64,000 nucleotides of DNA from Catenovulum adriaticum (GTDB lineage Bacteria > Pseudomonadota > Gammaproteobacteria > Enterobacterales > Alteromonadaceae). Position numbers and translations under genes: made by a program. How positions within the stretch are numbered: position 1 is the stretch's first letter; every line of letters begins with the position of its first letter. Location: the NCBI RefSeq assembly GCF_026725475.1, contig NZ_CP109965.1:1488001-1552000 (forward strand), written 5' to 3'. The notes below the pieces were generated by a model. It worked only from the letters and a program-made list of their open reading frames with translations, was not told where the DNA came from and searched no databases. Below, piece by piece: positions 28,420 through 37,961 of the stretch.

Positions 28420-28647
28420 ATGGATATGAAAAATAATATTGTAAGCTTAATCTGTTTTATTACGCTTTTTATAACCGCTTGTAGCCAACAACAGGCATAT
28501 CACGCAACACAAGAAATGGGCAAAAACATTGCTAAATGTGAACTGATTGCGGATTATTTAGAACGAGAGCGTTGTTTTGCGCAGTTTGATAAAAGCTACG
28601 AGGAATACAAAAAAGAGCGTGATGCAATAATTAATCGTAAACAATAA
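28420..28647 (+). CDS. Small lipoprotein
   Basis: A 75-residue protein with a lipoprotein signal peptide: a basic MDMKNN start, hydrophobic core, and lipobox ITAC with Cys near residue 21. The mature part of about 54 residues is charged and helical, with two more Cys residues (KCELIADYLERERCF) that could form a disulphide. I do not recognise a family. The in-frame ATG two codons later is an alternative start. It lies between ychJ (divergent) and the HD-GYP gene. Confidence 0.65.
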   Translation: MDMKNNIVSLICFITLFITACSQQQAYHATQEMGKNIAKCELIADYLERERCFAQFDKSYEEYKKERDAIINRKQ

Positions 28648-28761
28648 AAAAGATACTTTGGGGTTTTTCGCTTTTTTAAACTAAATTTAAATAATCTGAA
28701 CTTTCGATAATAAGTTAGCTAATATCTTGAATTAAAAGCCCCTTATAATGCAAGGACTGCA

Positions 28762-31700
28762 ATGCTAAAAGCCTACATTGATAAATTCAAAAATAAACTT
28801 CATTTTTCAATCCGGCTTACTGTGGTTAGTGTTTTTGTAATGGCAACAGCCATTACAGCCTGCGTAGCAATTAGTTTGCAATACTATTTTAGCCAAAAAA
28901 TGGCGGTTGAATCCAGTATGAAGTTATTTAATTTAACAACATACAACACAGTTAATCATTTAGCTCAAATTAATCAATCGGCAGAAAATACTCTAAAGCT
29001 GCTTAGTAAAAATAAACTGCTTCAATCATCTAACAGTGGGTTAAAATTTCAAATAAAACAGCAGTTTGCTCAAATAATGCAAAACGCGCCTTTGTTTTAT
29101 GCTTTATATATTGGTGAACCTGATGGTGATTTTTATGAACTTATTAATTTAAATACCAGTCAGGTGGTACGCAAACAACTTAAAGCAATAGAGCAAGACC
29201 GCTGGGTTGTTATTAAAATAATTGATGTAAATGGCAACAAGGTAAAACAAACTTTTTATTATGATGAAAACTTTAAATTACGTATTAGTTTAACCGAACC
29301 CAGTGAGTACGACCCTAGAAAAAGACTTTGGTTTACCCAAGCCAAACATAATCAAGTTTTAAAAACAGCCCCTTATTTATTCAGTCATTTAAAAGCACCA
29401 GGGCAAACTTATTCAATAAAAATACAGCAGTCAAACCGCGTTTTAGCCGTTGATATCGCGCTATCCGCTTTATCTGAATATTTAAATCGTCAAGACAAAG
29501 AATACAATAGTCGCTTTCAAAGTGAGATGTATATTTTTCAAAAAAGTGGCGATATAGTTGCCAGCAATTTAGATCCGCAGATCGAGACTTTATATGAAAA
29601 GCCCACACCATTAAAATTATCTAAATCACAACAAGCACTAGTTGCTAAATACCCAAGCTTAACGGTATCTAACGAGACAAATTGGCCTCCAATTGATTTT
29701 TCTGTTGCAGGCAAACCAAAAGGTTACTCAATTGATTTACTAAACCGTGTTTCTCAGTTAACCGGCATTCAATTTAATTACATTAATGGGCATAGTTGGG
29801 CTCAGTTTTTAACGCTTTACCAGCAAGGCGATATTGATATTTTACAACCTGTTTTCCCCACGCCTGAAAACCAGAAAAAAGGGATTTTGAGCCAGCCTTT
29901 GCTCAGTTTGCCTTTTTCGTTAGCCACTCACAAAAGTCAAAATTCAATTCAATCGCTGGCTGATTTAAAAGGAAAAACATTGGCGATTCCAGAAGGTTGG
30001 TCGGTGTTGCCTTTTATTAAAAAATTCTACCCTGAAATTAACGTGGTCACCGTAAACAATACTCAAGATTTACTGCACCAGGTTGCCTTTGGCAATGTAG
30101 ATGCGGGGCTAGATAACCATGCCGTGCTGCTTTATACACAGCAACAATATTTTATAAATGATATTGAATATCATCCCATCAATAATTTTTCTCCTAATCA
30201 ATTTCCGCAAACACTTCACCTACTTGTACAAAAAGATAAACAAGAGATATTATCGTTAATTAATGAAGCACTCAAACAAGTATCAACGAGGTTTAAAAAA
30301 CAGCTAAAAGAAAAATGGCTTAATGAAAAAGTCAGTCAGGTGAAAACGCTAGGCGCAGTGCCGTATCCAGAATTAATACAACGTACACAGGCGCCTGAAA
30401 AACAAGGCAAGCTCAGTTTAGTAACGCTTAATGGCATTGAAAAATATGTTTATGTATCACCACTTAAATCAGACGCCAATCTGCTTTCAAATAAAAATAA
30501 TAATACCGATTATTTAGCTATAGTGGTTAATAAAGACGACATTTTTTCACATAGCCGAGCACAAATTCAGTTTTCAATCTTAATTACCGCTGGTTGTTTA
30601 TTTTTAGTGTTACCTATTTCTTGGTATTTTGCTTCGCCTATCGTATTACCTGTGAAACGCCTATCAGAAGAAGCCGAAAAAATTAAAAACCGAGAATATG
30701 ACAAAATTTCTACGTTATCTAGCTCCATTATTGAAATTGAAAGTTTAGCTAAATCTATGCTCAGAATGGGACGAGCGGTTGAGCGGCACGAGCAAAATCA
30801 AAAAGCATTAATCGAATCTTTTATTCAACTGATTGCCCAAGCGATTGATGATAAATCGCCATACACAGCCGGGCATTGTGAGCGAGTGCCTAAACTTGGC
30901 ATTATGTTAGCCAAAGCGGCTTCTGAATCTGACAAACCGCCATTTAATCAATTTGAATTTAAAAACAATGATGAATTTAGAGAATTCAGCATTGCTGCTT
31001 GGCTACATGATTGTGGCAAAATCACAACACCCGAGCATATCGTAGATAAAGGCACCAAGTTAGAAACTATCTACAACCGCATTCATGAAATCCGCATGCG
31101 CTTTGAGGTGTTGTGGCGTGATGCAGAAATCGAATATTATAAAAAATTGGCTCAACCAAGTTCGAATAAAGTTCAATTAAAACAACAGCTAAAAAGAGAG
31201 CAATCGAAACTCATTCAGGACTTTGCTTTTATTGCATCCACCAATGTTGGTAGCGAGTTTTTAAATAAAGCTAGTGAAAAACGATTGGATGAATTAGCTA
31301 AAATAACCTGGCTGCGTCACTTTGACGATAAAATAGGATTATCGCCTTTAGAAGAGCTAAAAATGGAATACGAAGATGAACAACTACCTGTAATCGAAAA
31401 CTTATTAGCGGATAAAAAAATACATTTAATTTCGCACGACAAACCCATTAAATATGATAAAAAACTGGGCATTAAAGTTAAACCGCCTAAATATAAGTAT
31501 AACTTAGGCGAGCTACACAACCTTAAAGTAGGGCGTGGTACATTAACGGCTGAAGATCGATTTAAAATTAATGAGCATATTATCAGCACCATAAAAATGT
31601 TAGAACAAGTACCATTTCCAGATGAATTATCTAAAGTCCCACGATATGCATCCACCCATCATGAAACCTTAAAAGGCACTGGCTATCCACGCAAGTTAAG

Positions 31701-31962
31701 TGCAAAAGATTTATCCATTCCAGAGCGCGTATTAGTTTTGGCTGATATTTTTGAAGCATTAACCGCGGCTGACAGACCCTATAAAAAAGCAAAGCCTTTA
31801 AGCGTTGCCATTAAAATTTTACATAAAATGGTATTAGACGAGCATGTCGACAAAGACATATTTGAGCTTTTTTTAACTTCAGGTATTTATTTGCAATACG
31901 CAAAAACTTACTTAACCGAATCACAAATTGATGAAATAGATATACGGCAATACTTGGGTTGA
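28762..31962 (+). CDS. Membrane sensor HD-GYP phosphohydrolase with nested solute-binding domain
   Basis: A 1066-residue signalling protein likely acting on cyclic di-GMP. TM1 (about residues 18-42) is followed by a periplasmic Cache region to about residue 285. A bacterial solute-binding family 3 domain (about 297-520) comes next, then a further Cache-like strand block (LVTLNGIEKYVYVSPL...YLAIVV) and TM2 near residue 605. So the solute-binding domain appears inserted in the Cache domain. A HAMP-like linker leads to an HD-GYP domain with the metal site at His749-Asp750. HHETLKGTGYP follows near residue 967 (GYP at 974-976). An insertion of about 130 residues splits the HD-GYP core. Degradation of c-di-GMP is probable but not certain given the insertion. 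Confidence 0.85.
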   Translation: MLKAYIDKFKNKLHFSIRLTVVSVFVMATAITACVAISLQYYFSQKMAVESSMKLFNLTTYNTVNHLAQINQSAENTLKLLSKNKLLQSSNSGLKFQIKQQFAQIMQNAPLFYALYIGEPDGDFYELINLNTSQVVRKQLKAIEQDRWVVIKIIDVNGNKVKQTFYYDENFKLRISLTEPSEYDPRKRLWFTQAKHNQVLKTAPYLFSHLKAPGQTYSIKIQQSNRVLAVDIALSALSEYLNRQDKEYNSRFQSEMYIFQKSGDIVASNLDPQIETLYEKPTPLKLSKSQQALVAKYPSLTVSNETNWPPIDFSVAGKPKGYSIDLLNRVSQLTGIQFNYINGHSWAQFLTLYQQGDIDILQPVFPTPENQKKGILSQPLLSLPFSLATHKSQNSIQSLADLKGKTLAIPEGWSVLPFIKKFYPEINVVTVNNTQDLLHQVAFGNVDAGLDNHAVLLYTQQQYFINDIEYHPINNFSPNQFPQTLHLLVQKDKQEILSLINEALKQVSTRFKKQLKEKWLNEKVSQVKTLGAVPYPELIQRTQAPEKQGKLSLVTLNGIEKYVYVSPLKSDANLLSNKNNNTDYLAIVVNKDDIFSHSRAQIQFSILITAGCLFLVLPISWYFASPIVLPVKRLSEEAEKIKNREYDKISTLSSSIIEIESLAKSMLRMGRAVERHEQNQKALIESFIQLIAQAIDDKSPYTAGHCERVPKLGIMLAKAASESDKPPFNQFEFKNNDEFREFSIAAWLHDCGKITTPEHIVDKGTKLETIYNRIHEIRMRFEVLWRDAEIEYYKKLAQPSSNKVQLKQQLKREQSKLIQDFAFIASTNVGSEFLNKASEKRLDELAKITWLRHFDDKIGLSPLEELKMEYEDEQLPVIENLLADKKIHLISHDKPIKYDKKLGIKVKPPKYKYNLGELHNLKVGRGTLTAEDRFKINEHIISTIKMLEQVPFPDELSKVPRYASTHHETLKGTGYPRKLSAKDLSIPERVLVLADIFEALTAADRPYKKAKPLSVAIKILHKMVLDEHVDKDIFELFLTSGIYLQYAKTYLTESQIDEIDIRQYLG

Positions 31963-32385
31963 GATTCAATAAAATCATACTTTAATATATCGCCCATATT
32001 TAAATGGGGGAGCAGGCATTTAGAACACAGGGTTTTGTTCCAAACAAATCCTAAATAACTGTATCCTGCAGTCAAAATGTATTTTCAGGACTAAAAATCC
32101 AAGCTTACATAGAAAGTATTGGCAGCAGTATTGGCAGCGTTTTTGTGAATATGATGGCGCCACTTGCTGCACTTTTCCACATCGCTAGTTTGTGTGAAAA
32201 ATATTCAGCTATAACCTTGCTCTGAGTAGCAAAGGCGGGCGGGGATAAGATAGTTAAAAGTGCTTGAATATTAATAAAAATAGCAAGCCTATAAACAAAA
32301 ACAGGAGGCTTTGCCTCCTGTTTTAAGTTAAAAATCACTAAAACTTCAACTTAAACTTTTTAATTTATTTAAGCTGAACACGTGA
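31963..32385. other. Intergenic region between HD-GYP gene and icd
   Basis: 423 bp with no supported gene. It holds the icd terminator near its right end and a short direct repeat (AGTATTGGCAGC twice near 32117-32136). Short open frames on both strands run through the terminator and have no good start. Confidence 0.5.
32298..32324. terminator. Bidirectional terminator downstream of icd
   Basis: A 12-bp perfect stem (AAAACAGGAGGC / GCCTCCTGTTTT) with a 3-nt loop and T-rich flanks on the minus strand. It lies about 60 bp after the icd stop. Confidence 0.9.
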
Positions 32386-34614
32386 TTATAAAGTATTGAT
32401 TGTTTCGTTTAAGGTTGCACTTGGGCGCATCGCATTAGAGGCTAACTCATCGTTTGGCTTATAATAACCACCAATTTCAACACAATCGCCTTGAATGCTC
32501 GTAAACTCTTCAACAATTTTAGCTTCGTTCTCTGCTAAAGTTTTAGCAACAGGTGCAAACGCAGCTGCTAAGTCAGTATCTTGTGTTTGCTCAGCTAATG
32601 CTTGTGACCAATATAAAGCAACATAGAAATGGCTGCCTCGATTATCAATGCCACCTAATTTACGTGAAGGTGATTTATTGTTATCTAATAATTGGCCAGT
32701 TGCTTTATCGAGTGTTTCAGCTAAAACCTGAGCTTTTGCGTTATTCATCGTATTAGATAAATGCTCAAGTGAAGCAGCTAAAGCTAAAAACTCACCTAAC
32801 GAATCCCAGCGCAAGTAATTTTGCTTAACTAACTGATCGACATGTTTAGGTGCTGAACCACCTGCACCTGTTTCAAATAAGCCACCACCATTCATTAATG
32901 GAACAATTGATAACATTTTAGCGCTTGTTCCTAACTCTAAAATCGGGAATAAGTCAGTTAAGTAATCGCGTAATACATTACCCGTTGCTGAAATGGTATC
33001 TAAACCATCTTTACAACGTCTAAGTGTTACTTTAGTTGCTTCTACTGGGGCTAAAATTTGAATATCTAAACCATCAGTATCGTGATCAGCTAGGTAAGTT
33101 TTTACTTTGTTTATCATTTGCGCATCGTGTGCACGATTTTCATCTAACCAGAAAATAACAGGCGTATTTGATAAACGTGAACGAGTCACCGCTAGTTTTA
33201 CCCAGTCTTGAATAGGGGTATCTTTAGCTTGAGACATTCTGAAAATATCACCTTTATCAACTGGTTGAACCATTAGCTCAGTACCGTTATCGTCGATAAC
33301 TTTAATTTGGCCTTTAGCTGATGCTTGGAACGTTTTATCGTGTGAGCCGTATTCTTCGGCTTTTTGAGCCATTAAACCTACGTTAGGTACAGTACCCATG
33401 GTGGTTGGATCAAAAGCACCATTTTCAATACAGAATTTAACAGTTTCGTCGTAAACACCCGCATAACAACGGTCTGGAATCACAGCTTTAGCATCTTGCT
33501 CTTCACCGTCAGAGTTCCACATTTTACCACCGCCGCGGATCATCGCTGGCATAGAGGCATCAATAATAACATCACTTGGAACATGTAAATTGGTAATTCC
33601 GCGATCTGAATCAACCATGGCAAGTGACGGAGCTGACTCGTATAATTTTGCAAAATCAGCGCTAATATCAGCTTGCTCAGCAGGGGTTAATTGCTCCATT
33701 TTTGAGAAAACATCACCAATACCATTGTTTAAATCTATATCTAATTTAGCAAAGGTATCTGCATGTTTTTCTAAAACATCTTTATAAAATACTGAAACAC
33801 ATTGACCAAAAATAATAGGATCAGATACTTTCATCATGGTCGCTTTCATGTGTAATGAAAACAAAACACCTTTATCTTTTGCATCTTGAATTTGCTCAGC
33901 TAAGAAAGCTTGTAATGCTTTAGCACTCATCACAGATGAATCAATTACTTCGCCTGCTTGTAGTGGTGCAAAATCTTTTAATAAAGTAGTTGCGCCATCT
34001 TCTTCAGTAAATTCAATTTTAAATTTGCCATCGGCCTTAACTGTCACCGACTTTTCACTACCGTAAAAATCACCTTCAGTCATTGATGCTACATGTGCTT
34101 TAGAGTCTTTTGACCATTCACCCATGCGATGAGGGTTTTTCTTCGCATAGTTTTTAACAGCGGTTGGTGCGCGGCGATCTGAATTACCTTCACGTAAAAC
34201 TGGGTTTACTGCTGAGCCTAATACTTTTGCATAAGCGGCTTTTGCAGACTTTTCTTCATCTGTTTTAGGCTCGCTTTTATATTCAGGTAATGCATAACCT
34301 TTAGCTTGAAGCTCTTTAATGGTTGCAAGTAATTGAGGAATTGAAGCACTGATATTAGGTAGTTTAATAATGTTAGCTTCAGGTTGTTTTGCTAACTCAC
34401 CCAGCTCTGCTAAATCATCAGATTGCTTTTGAGCATCCGTTAAGTACTCTGGAAATTGCGATAAAATACGTCCGGCTAAAGAGATATCACGAGTTTCTAC
34501 TGTAATATCAGCTTGCTTTGCAAAAGCTTGCACAATAGGCAAAAAAGAATAGGTCGCCAGTGCGGGAGCTTCATCTGTGATTGTGTAGATTATTTTAGGC
34601 GTTTTGCTTGTCAT
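32386..34614 (-). CDS. icd: Monomeric NADP-dependent isocitrate dehydrogenase
   Basis: Converts isocitrate to 2-oxoglutarate with NADP in the TCA cycle. The 742-residue protein is the large monomeric type (IDH-II), not the 416-residue dimeric E. coli enzyme. It begins with ITDEAPALATYSFLPIVQAFA. It contains the substrate Ser/Asn region SNTPVIFWLDENRAHD and the NADP-binding C-terminal half including GNVLRDYLTDLFPILELGTSAKMLS. Its position next to rluE-nudJ-mnmA-hflD-purB mirrors the E. coli order, where the dimeric icd occupies the same slot. Confidence 0.97.
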   Translation of the reverse strand: MTSKTPKIIYTITDEAPALATYSFLPIVQAFAKQADITVETRDISLAGRILSQFPEYLTDAQKQSDDLAELGELAKQPEANIIKLPNISASIPQLLATIKELQAKGYALPEYKSEPKTDEEKSAKAAYAKVLGSAVNPVLREGNSDRRAPTAVKNYAKKNPHRMGEWSKDSKAHVASMTEGDFYGSEKSVTVKADGKFKIEFTEEDGATTLLKDFAPLQAGEVIDSSVMSAKALQAFLAEQIQDAKDKGVLFSLHMKATMMKVSDPIIFGQCVSVFYKDVLEKHADTFAKLDIDLNNGIGDVFSKMEQLTPAEQADISADFAKLYESAPSLAMVDSDRGITNLHVPSDVIIDASMPAMIRGGGKMWNSDGEEQDAKAVIPDRCYAGVYDETVKFCIENGAFDPTTMGTVPNVGLMAQKAEEYGSHDKTFQASAKGQIKVIDDNGTELMVQPVDKGDIFRMSQAKDTPIQDWVKLAVTRSRLSNTPVIFWLDENRAHDAQMINKVKTYLADHDTDGLDIQILAPVEATKVTLRRCKDGLDTISATGNVLRDYLTDLFPILELGTSAKMLSIVPLMNGGGLFETGAGGSAPKHVDQLVKQNYLRWDSLGEFLALAASLEHLSNTMNNAKAQVLAETLDKATGQLLDNNKSPSRKLGGIDNRGSHFYVALYWSQALAEQTQDTDLAAAFAPVAKTLAENEAKIVEEFTSIQGDCVEIGGYYKPNDELASNAMRPSATLNETINTL

Positions 34615-34944
34615 TTATGTTTCCTTTTAATGGCATCGTGCTCAACAAGAGTGAGTGTTATACAGTTAACTTACAGAGTAAAAGTGAACCTTTACGCTAC
34701 ATACAAATTTACAACTCACCATAGGTGAAAATTGCTTAGGTAGGCTAACTGCTTATTATAATGCAAGGTTAAAGTTTAATTCTAAACTGATTCTATCAAG
34801 GAAAATGATAACTACAAGTTGAAATTAATTAGGTTAGATTATGGTGATTATTTACTAAATCATATATTTGAATTTCAAACTTATATATTTAGTCCATTTA
34901 GGTTAATATTAAACGTCCAATTAGAGCAGACTGGACAGGCACAG

Positions 34945-35655
34945 GTGACAAAACAAAATCTTTCAAAATCAGGCGCCAGACCTTTTAAACTCCAAACTAA
35001 AAAACCAGCCGCAAACCGACAAATAAAATCGGGTAAAACAGGTAATAATCTCAAGTCCATTAATCGTAAACCTGCCCATAAAACGATATCAGCAGAACAA
35101 ACTAGAGTGATTATTTTTAATAAGCCTTTTAACGTGCTAACTCAGTTCACCGACGATCAAAACCGAAAAACACTAAAAGACTTTATCAATGTTAAAGATG
35201 TTTATGCAGCAGGGCGACTTGATAAAGATTCAGAAGGCCTTTTGATCCTAACAAATAACGGTCAACTGCAACATCAACTCGCTAACCCAGATAAAAAACA
35301 AGGTAAAGTTTATTGGGTACAAGTGGAAGGACAAGCCAATCAAACACAAATTGACGCACTTAAAAAAGGTGTGCCGTTAAAAGATGGATTAACCAAACCC
35401 GCCTTAGTTGAAATCATCCCAGAACCTAACGATCTCTGGCCGCGCAATCCACCTATTCGCGAGCGTCAATCCATTCCAACATCTTGGCTGAAACTCACTT
35501 TATTTGAAGGCAAAAATCGTCAAGTGAGACGCATGACTGCTCACGTAGGCTTACCCACACTACGCTTAATTCGGCATCAAATTGCCAATATAAATTTAGA
35601 CGGACTTGAGCCCGGTCAATGGCGCGAGATAGATTTATCTGAAATAAAAATATAG
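34945..35655 (+). CDS. rluE: 23S rRNA pseudouridine synthase RluE (psi2457)
   Basis: Isomerises U2457 of 23S rRNA to pseudouridine. The catalytic Asp lies in AAGRLDKDSEGLL, and the RsuA-family block LWPRNPPIRERQSIPTSWLK matches RluE. The C-terminal NRQVRRMTAHVGLPTLRLIR is also typical. There is no S4 domain, as expected for RluE. The frame is open from a TTG at 34819, but the first 42 residues look non-coding; I prefer the GTG at 34945, which gives 236 residues with a basic, disordered N-terminus of about 50. The start is uncertain; the function is not. Confidence 0.9.
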   Translation: MTKQNLSKSGARPFKLQTKKPAANRQIKSGKTGNNLKSINRKPAHKTISAEQTRVIIFNKPFNVLTQFTDDQNRKTLKDFINVKDVYAAGRLDKDSEGLLILTNNGQLQHQLANPDKKQGKVYWVQVEGQANQTQIDALKKGVPLKDGLTKPALVEIIPEPNDLWPRNPPIRERQSIPTSWLKLTLFEGKNRQVRRMTAHVGLPTLRLIRHQIANINLDGLEPGQWREIDLSEIKI

Positions 35656-35698
35656 CCAGCACACCTAAAAAAAACCATATCCATCAAAAGGACAGCTT

Positions 35699-36148
35699 AT
35701 GTTTAAACCCAATACCACAGTGGCGTGCATTGTAAAATGCCAAAATTACTTTTTATTGGTGGAAGAAACAGAAGATGGCAAACAAGTTTACAATCAACCA
35801 GCGGGCCATCTTGAAAAAGACGAAACCTTATTAGCCGCAGCCAAACGTGAATTATATGAAGAAACCGGCTTAACATTAGAGCCAGAAGCTTTAGTCGGTA
35901 TTTACCAAAGCGAAGTTGTTGCTAAAAAAATCCAATACTTGCGATTTTGTTACCTGATTGAACTAGATCAGCAAACTTTACCCAAAACACAACCTCAAGA
36001 TGATGATATTACCGCCGCACATTGGCTTACACTTGAACAAATTGAAAATAAATTGGATCAAATGCGTAGCCCTTTGGTTAAAATTTGTTTAGATGATTAT
36101 TTAGCGGGTAAACGTATCCCATTATCTGCGATTCAAAGTTATTTATAG
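35699..36148 (+). CDS. nudJ: Nudix phosphatase NudJ
   Basis: A 149-residue Nudix hydrolase acting on nucleoside phosphates and thiamine pyrophosphate derivatives (E. coli NudJ/YmfB, 153 residues). The Nudix box (GX5EX7REUXEEXGU) is complete at about residues 37-59, with metal-binding Glu residues in RELYEETG. It begins 43 bp after rluE and precedes mnmA, exactly as in E. coli. Confidence 0.95.
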   Translation: MFKPNTTVACIVKCQNYFLLVEETEDGKQVYNQPAGHLEKDETLLAAAKRELYEETGLTLEPEALVGIYQSEVVAKKIQYLRFCYLIELDQQTLPKTQPQDDDITAAHWLTLEQIENKLDQMRSPLVKICLDDYLAGKRIPLSAIQSYL

Positions 36149-36204
36149 CGTGCACAAACAATGCTAGAATAGCGCCCCAAATTTTAGCAGCAGGTTTTAT
36201 AAAT

Positions 36205-37305
36205 ATGTCGAATAACAGTGATAAAAAAGTCATTGTTGGTATGTCTGGCGGTGTAGACTCTTCAGTATCAGCTTATTTATTACTTCAACAAGGATATCAA
36301 GTTGAAGGATTGTTTATGAAAAACTGGGAAGAAGATGACACTGATGAATATTGTGCAGCTGCGCAAGATTTAGAAGATGCCCAAGCTGTAGCTGACAAGT
36401 TAGGTATTGAACTACACACTATTAATTTTGCTGCTGAGTATTGGGATAACGTATTTGAATACTTTTTAGCTGAATATAAAGCAGGGCGCACCCCAAACCC
36501 TGATATTATGTGTAACAAAGAAATTAAATTTAAAGCCTTTTTAGAGTTTGCTGCCGAAGCGCTGGGCGCCGATTACATTGCCACTGGGCATTATGTGCGT
36601 AGAGCCAATGTTAACGGCGAATGGAAAATGCTACGCGGTTTAGATAACAATAAAGATCAAAGTTATTTCTTATACACATTAGCCAGTGAACATATCGCAC
36701 AAACTTTATTTCCGGTAGGTGAGTTAGAAAAACCAGAAGTGAGGCAAATTGCCGAAGCACAAGATTTAGTCACCGCCAATAAAAAAGACTCAACTGGTAT
36801 TTGTTTTATTGGTGAGCGTAAATTTAAAGATTTTTTACAACAGTATTTACCTGCGCAACCTGGCAATATTGAAACCACAGAAGGCGATATAATTGGCCAG
36901 CATGAAGGGTTAATGTATCACACGTTAGGCCAACGAAAAGGTCTAGGCATTGGTGGATTAAAAAATGCAGGTGAAGCACCTTGGTATACAGTTGATAAAG
37001 ATTTAGAACGCAACGTACTAGTGGTAGCCCAAGGCAGTGACCATCCAAGATTATTTTCAACCGGAATGATCATAAACCAGGCTCATTGGGGTGATCGAAA
37101 AGGTCCACAAGTTAAATTAGACTGTACTGTGAAAACACGCTATCGCCAAACAGATGTTAATTGCTCCATTGAACAAATAGACGAGAACAACTATAAAGTA
37201 ATGTTTGATAATCCTGTTGCTGCGGTAACACCAGGACAATCCGCGGTATTTTACCTAGGCGAAGTCTGCTTAGGTGGCGCGATTATTGATAAATTGATTA
37301 AGTAA
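36205..37305 (+). CDS. mnmA: tRNA-uridine 2-sulfurtransferase MnmA
   Basis: Thiolates U34 in the wobble position of tRNA-Lys, -Glu and -Gln using sulfur relayed by TusBCDE. The 366-residue protein has the PP-loop GMSGGVDSSVSA near residue 12. It also has the two catalytic cysteines in MCNKEIKF (about residue 102) and STGICFIGE (about residue 198). Length equals the E. coli protein (368). It is followed 11 bp later by hflD. Confidence 0.97.
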   Translation: MSNNSDKKVIVGMSGGVDSSVSAYLLLQQGYQVEGLFMKNWEEDDTDEYCAAAQDLEDAQAVADKLGIELHTINFAAEYWDNVFEYFLAEYKAGRTPNPDIMCNKEIKFKAFLEFAAEALGADYIATGHYVRRANVNGEWKMLRGLDNNKDQSYFLYTLASEHIAQTLFPVGELEKPEVRQIAEAQDLVTANKKDSTGICFIGERKFKDFLQQYLPAQPGNIETTEGDIIGQHEGLMYHTLGQRKGLGIGGLKNAGEAPWYTVDKDLERNVLVVAQGSDHPRLFSTGMIINQAHWGDRKGPQVKLDCTVKTRYRQTDVNCSIEQIDENNYKVMFDNPVAAVTPGQSAVFYLGEVCLGGAIIDKLIK

Positions 37306-37316
37306 GTTAAAATTTA

Positions 37317-37949
37317 ATGGCAAAAGTGACATATCAACAAACTTTAGCACTCGCTGGCGTCTGTCAGGCTTGTTACATGGTACAAACCATCGCCAGACGC
37401 GGTTCGCTTAATCAAAGCGAGCTTGAAGTCATGCTAGAGTCGGTTTTGAATATTAATCCGGATGATACCGCCTCAGTATATAGTGGTGAGCAAAACCTAT
37501 CAGCTGGATTAAAAATTATACGTGAGCAACTTGGCAATAATTCACACGTAAAAGATGCTGAGCTAACACGCTATGTACTCAGCGCGTTAACACTGGAAAG
37601 ACGATTAACAAAACGCCAAGCTAATTTAGAAAAGTTATCAAAACAAATTAATTTATTAGAACAAAAACGAGCTCATTTTGAGCTTACTCATGATTTAGTG
37701 TTAGAAGGCTTTGCCCAAACCTATAAAACAGTAATCAGTCCACTTGGCTCGCCCATTAAAGTTTTGGGCAATCCTGATTTACTCAAGCAAAACTCAGTAC
37801 AGAATAAAGTCAGAGCTTTGTTACTTGCAGCAGTTCGCTCAGCAGTACTGTGGCGACAATTAGGTGGTCAGCGCAGAAATATTGTATTACGTAGGCAACA
37901 TTGGGTGCATTTTGCAGAACAAGCCTTAAAACAAAACCTTATATCTTAA
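37317..37949 (+). CDS. hflD: High frequency lysogenization protein HflD homologue
   Basis: A 210-residue, mostly helical protein associated with the inner membrane. In E. coli (213 residues) HflD binds lambda CII and promotes its degradation; its normal cell role is unresolved. The QTLALAGVCQACYMVQTIARRG start and the C-terminal RSAVLWRQLGGQRR block are typical of the family. It lies between mnmA and purB with gaps of 11-12 bp, consistent with one operon. Confidence 0.94.
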   Translation: MAKVTYQQTLALAGVCQACYMVQTIARRGSLNQSELEVMLESVLNINPDDTASVYSGEQNLSAGLKIIREQLGNNSHVKDAELTRYVLSALTLERRLTKRQANLEKLSKQINLLEQKRAHFELTHDLVLEGFAQTYKTVISPLGSPIKVLGNPDLLKQNSVQNKVRALLLAAVRSAVLWRQLGGQRRNIVLRRQHWVHFAEQALKQNLIS

Positions 37950-37961
37950 CAGGAGATTTCA

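Noticed and set aside
32105..32338. A 77-codon minus-strand frame as a gene
   Set aside because: It starts inside the icd terminator region, has no ribosome-binding site and matches no family I recognise.
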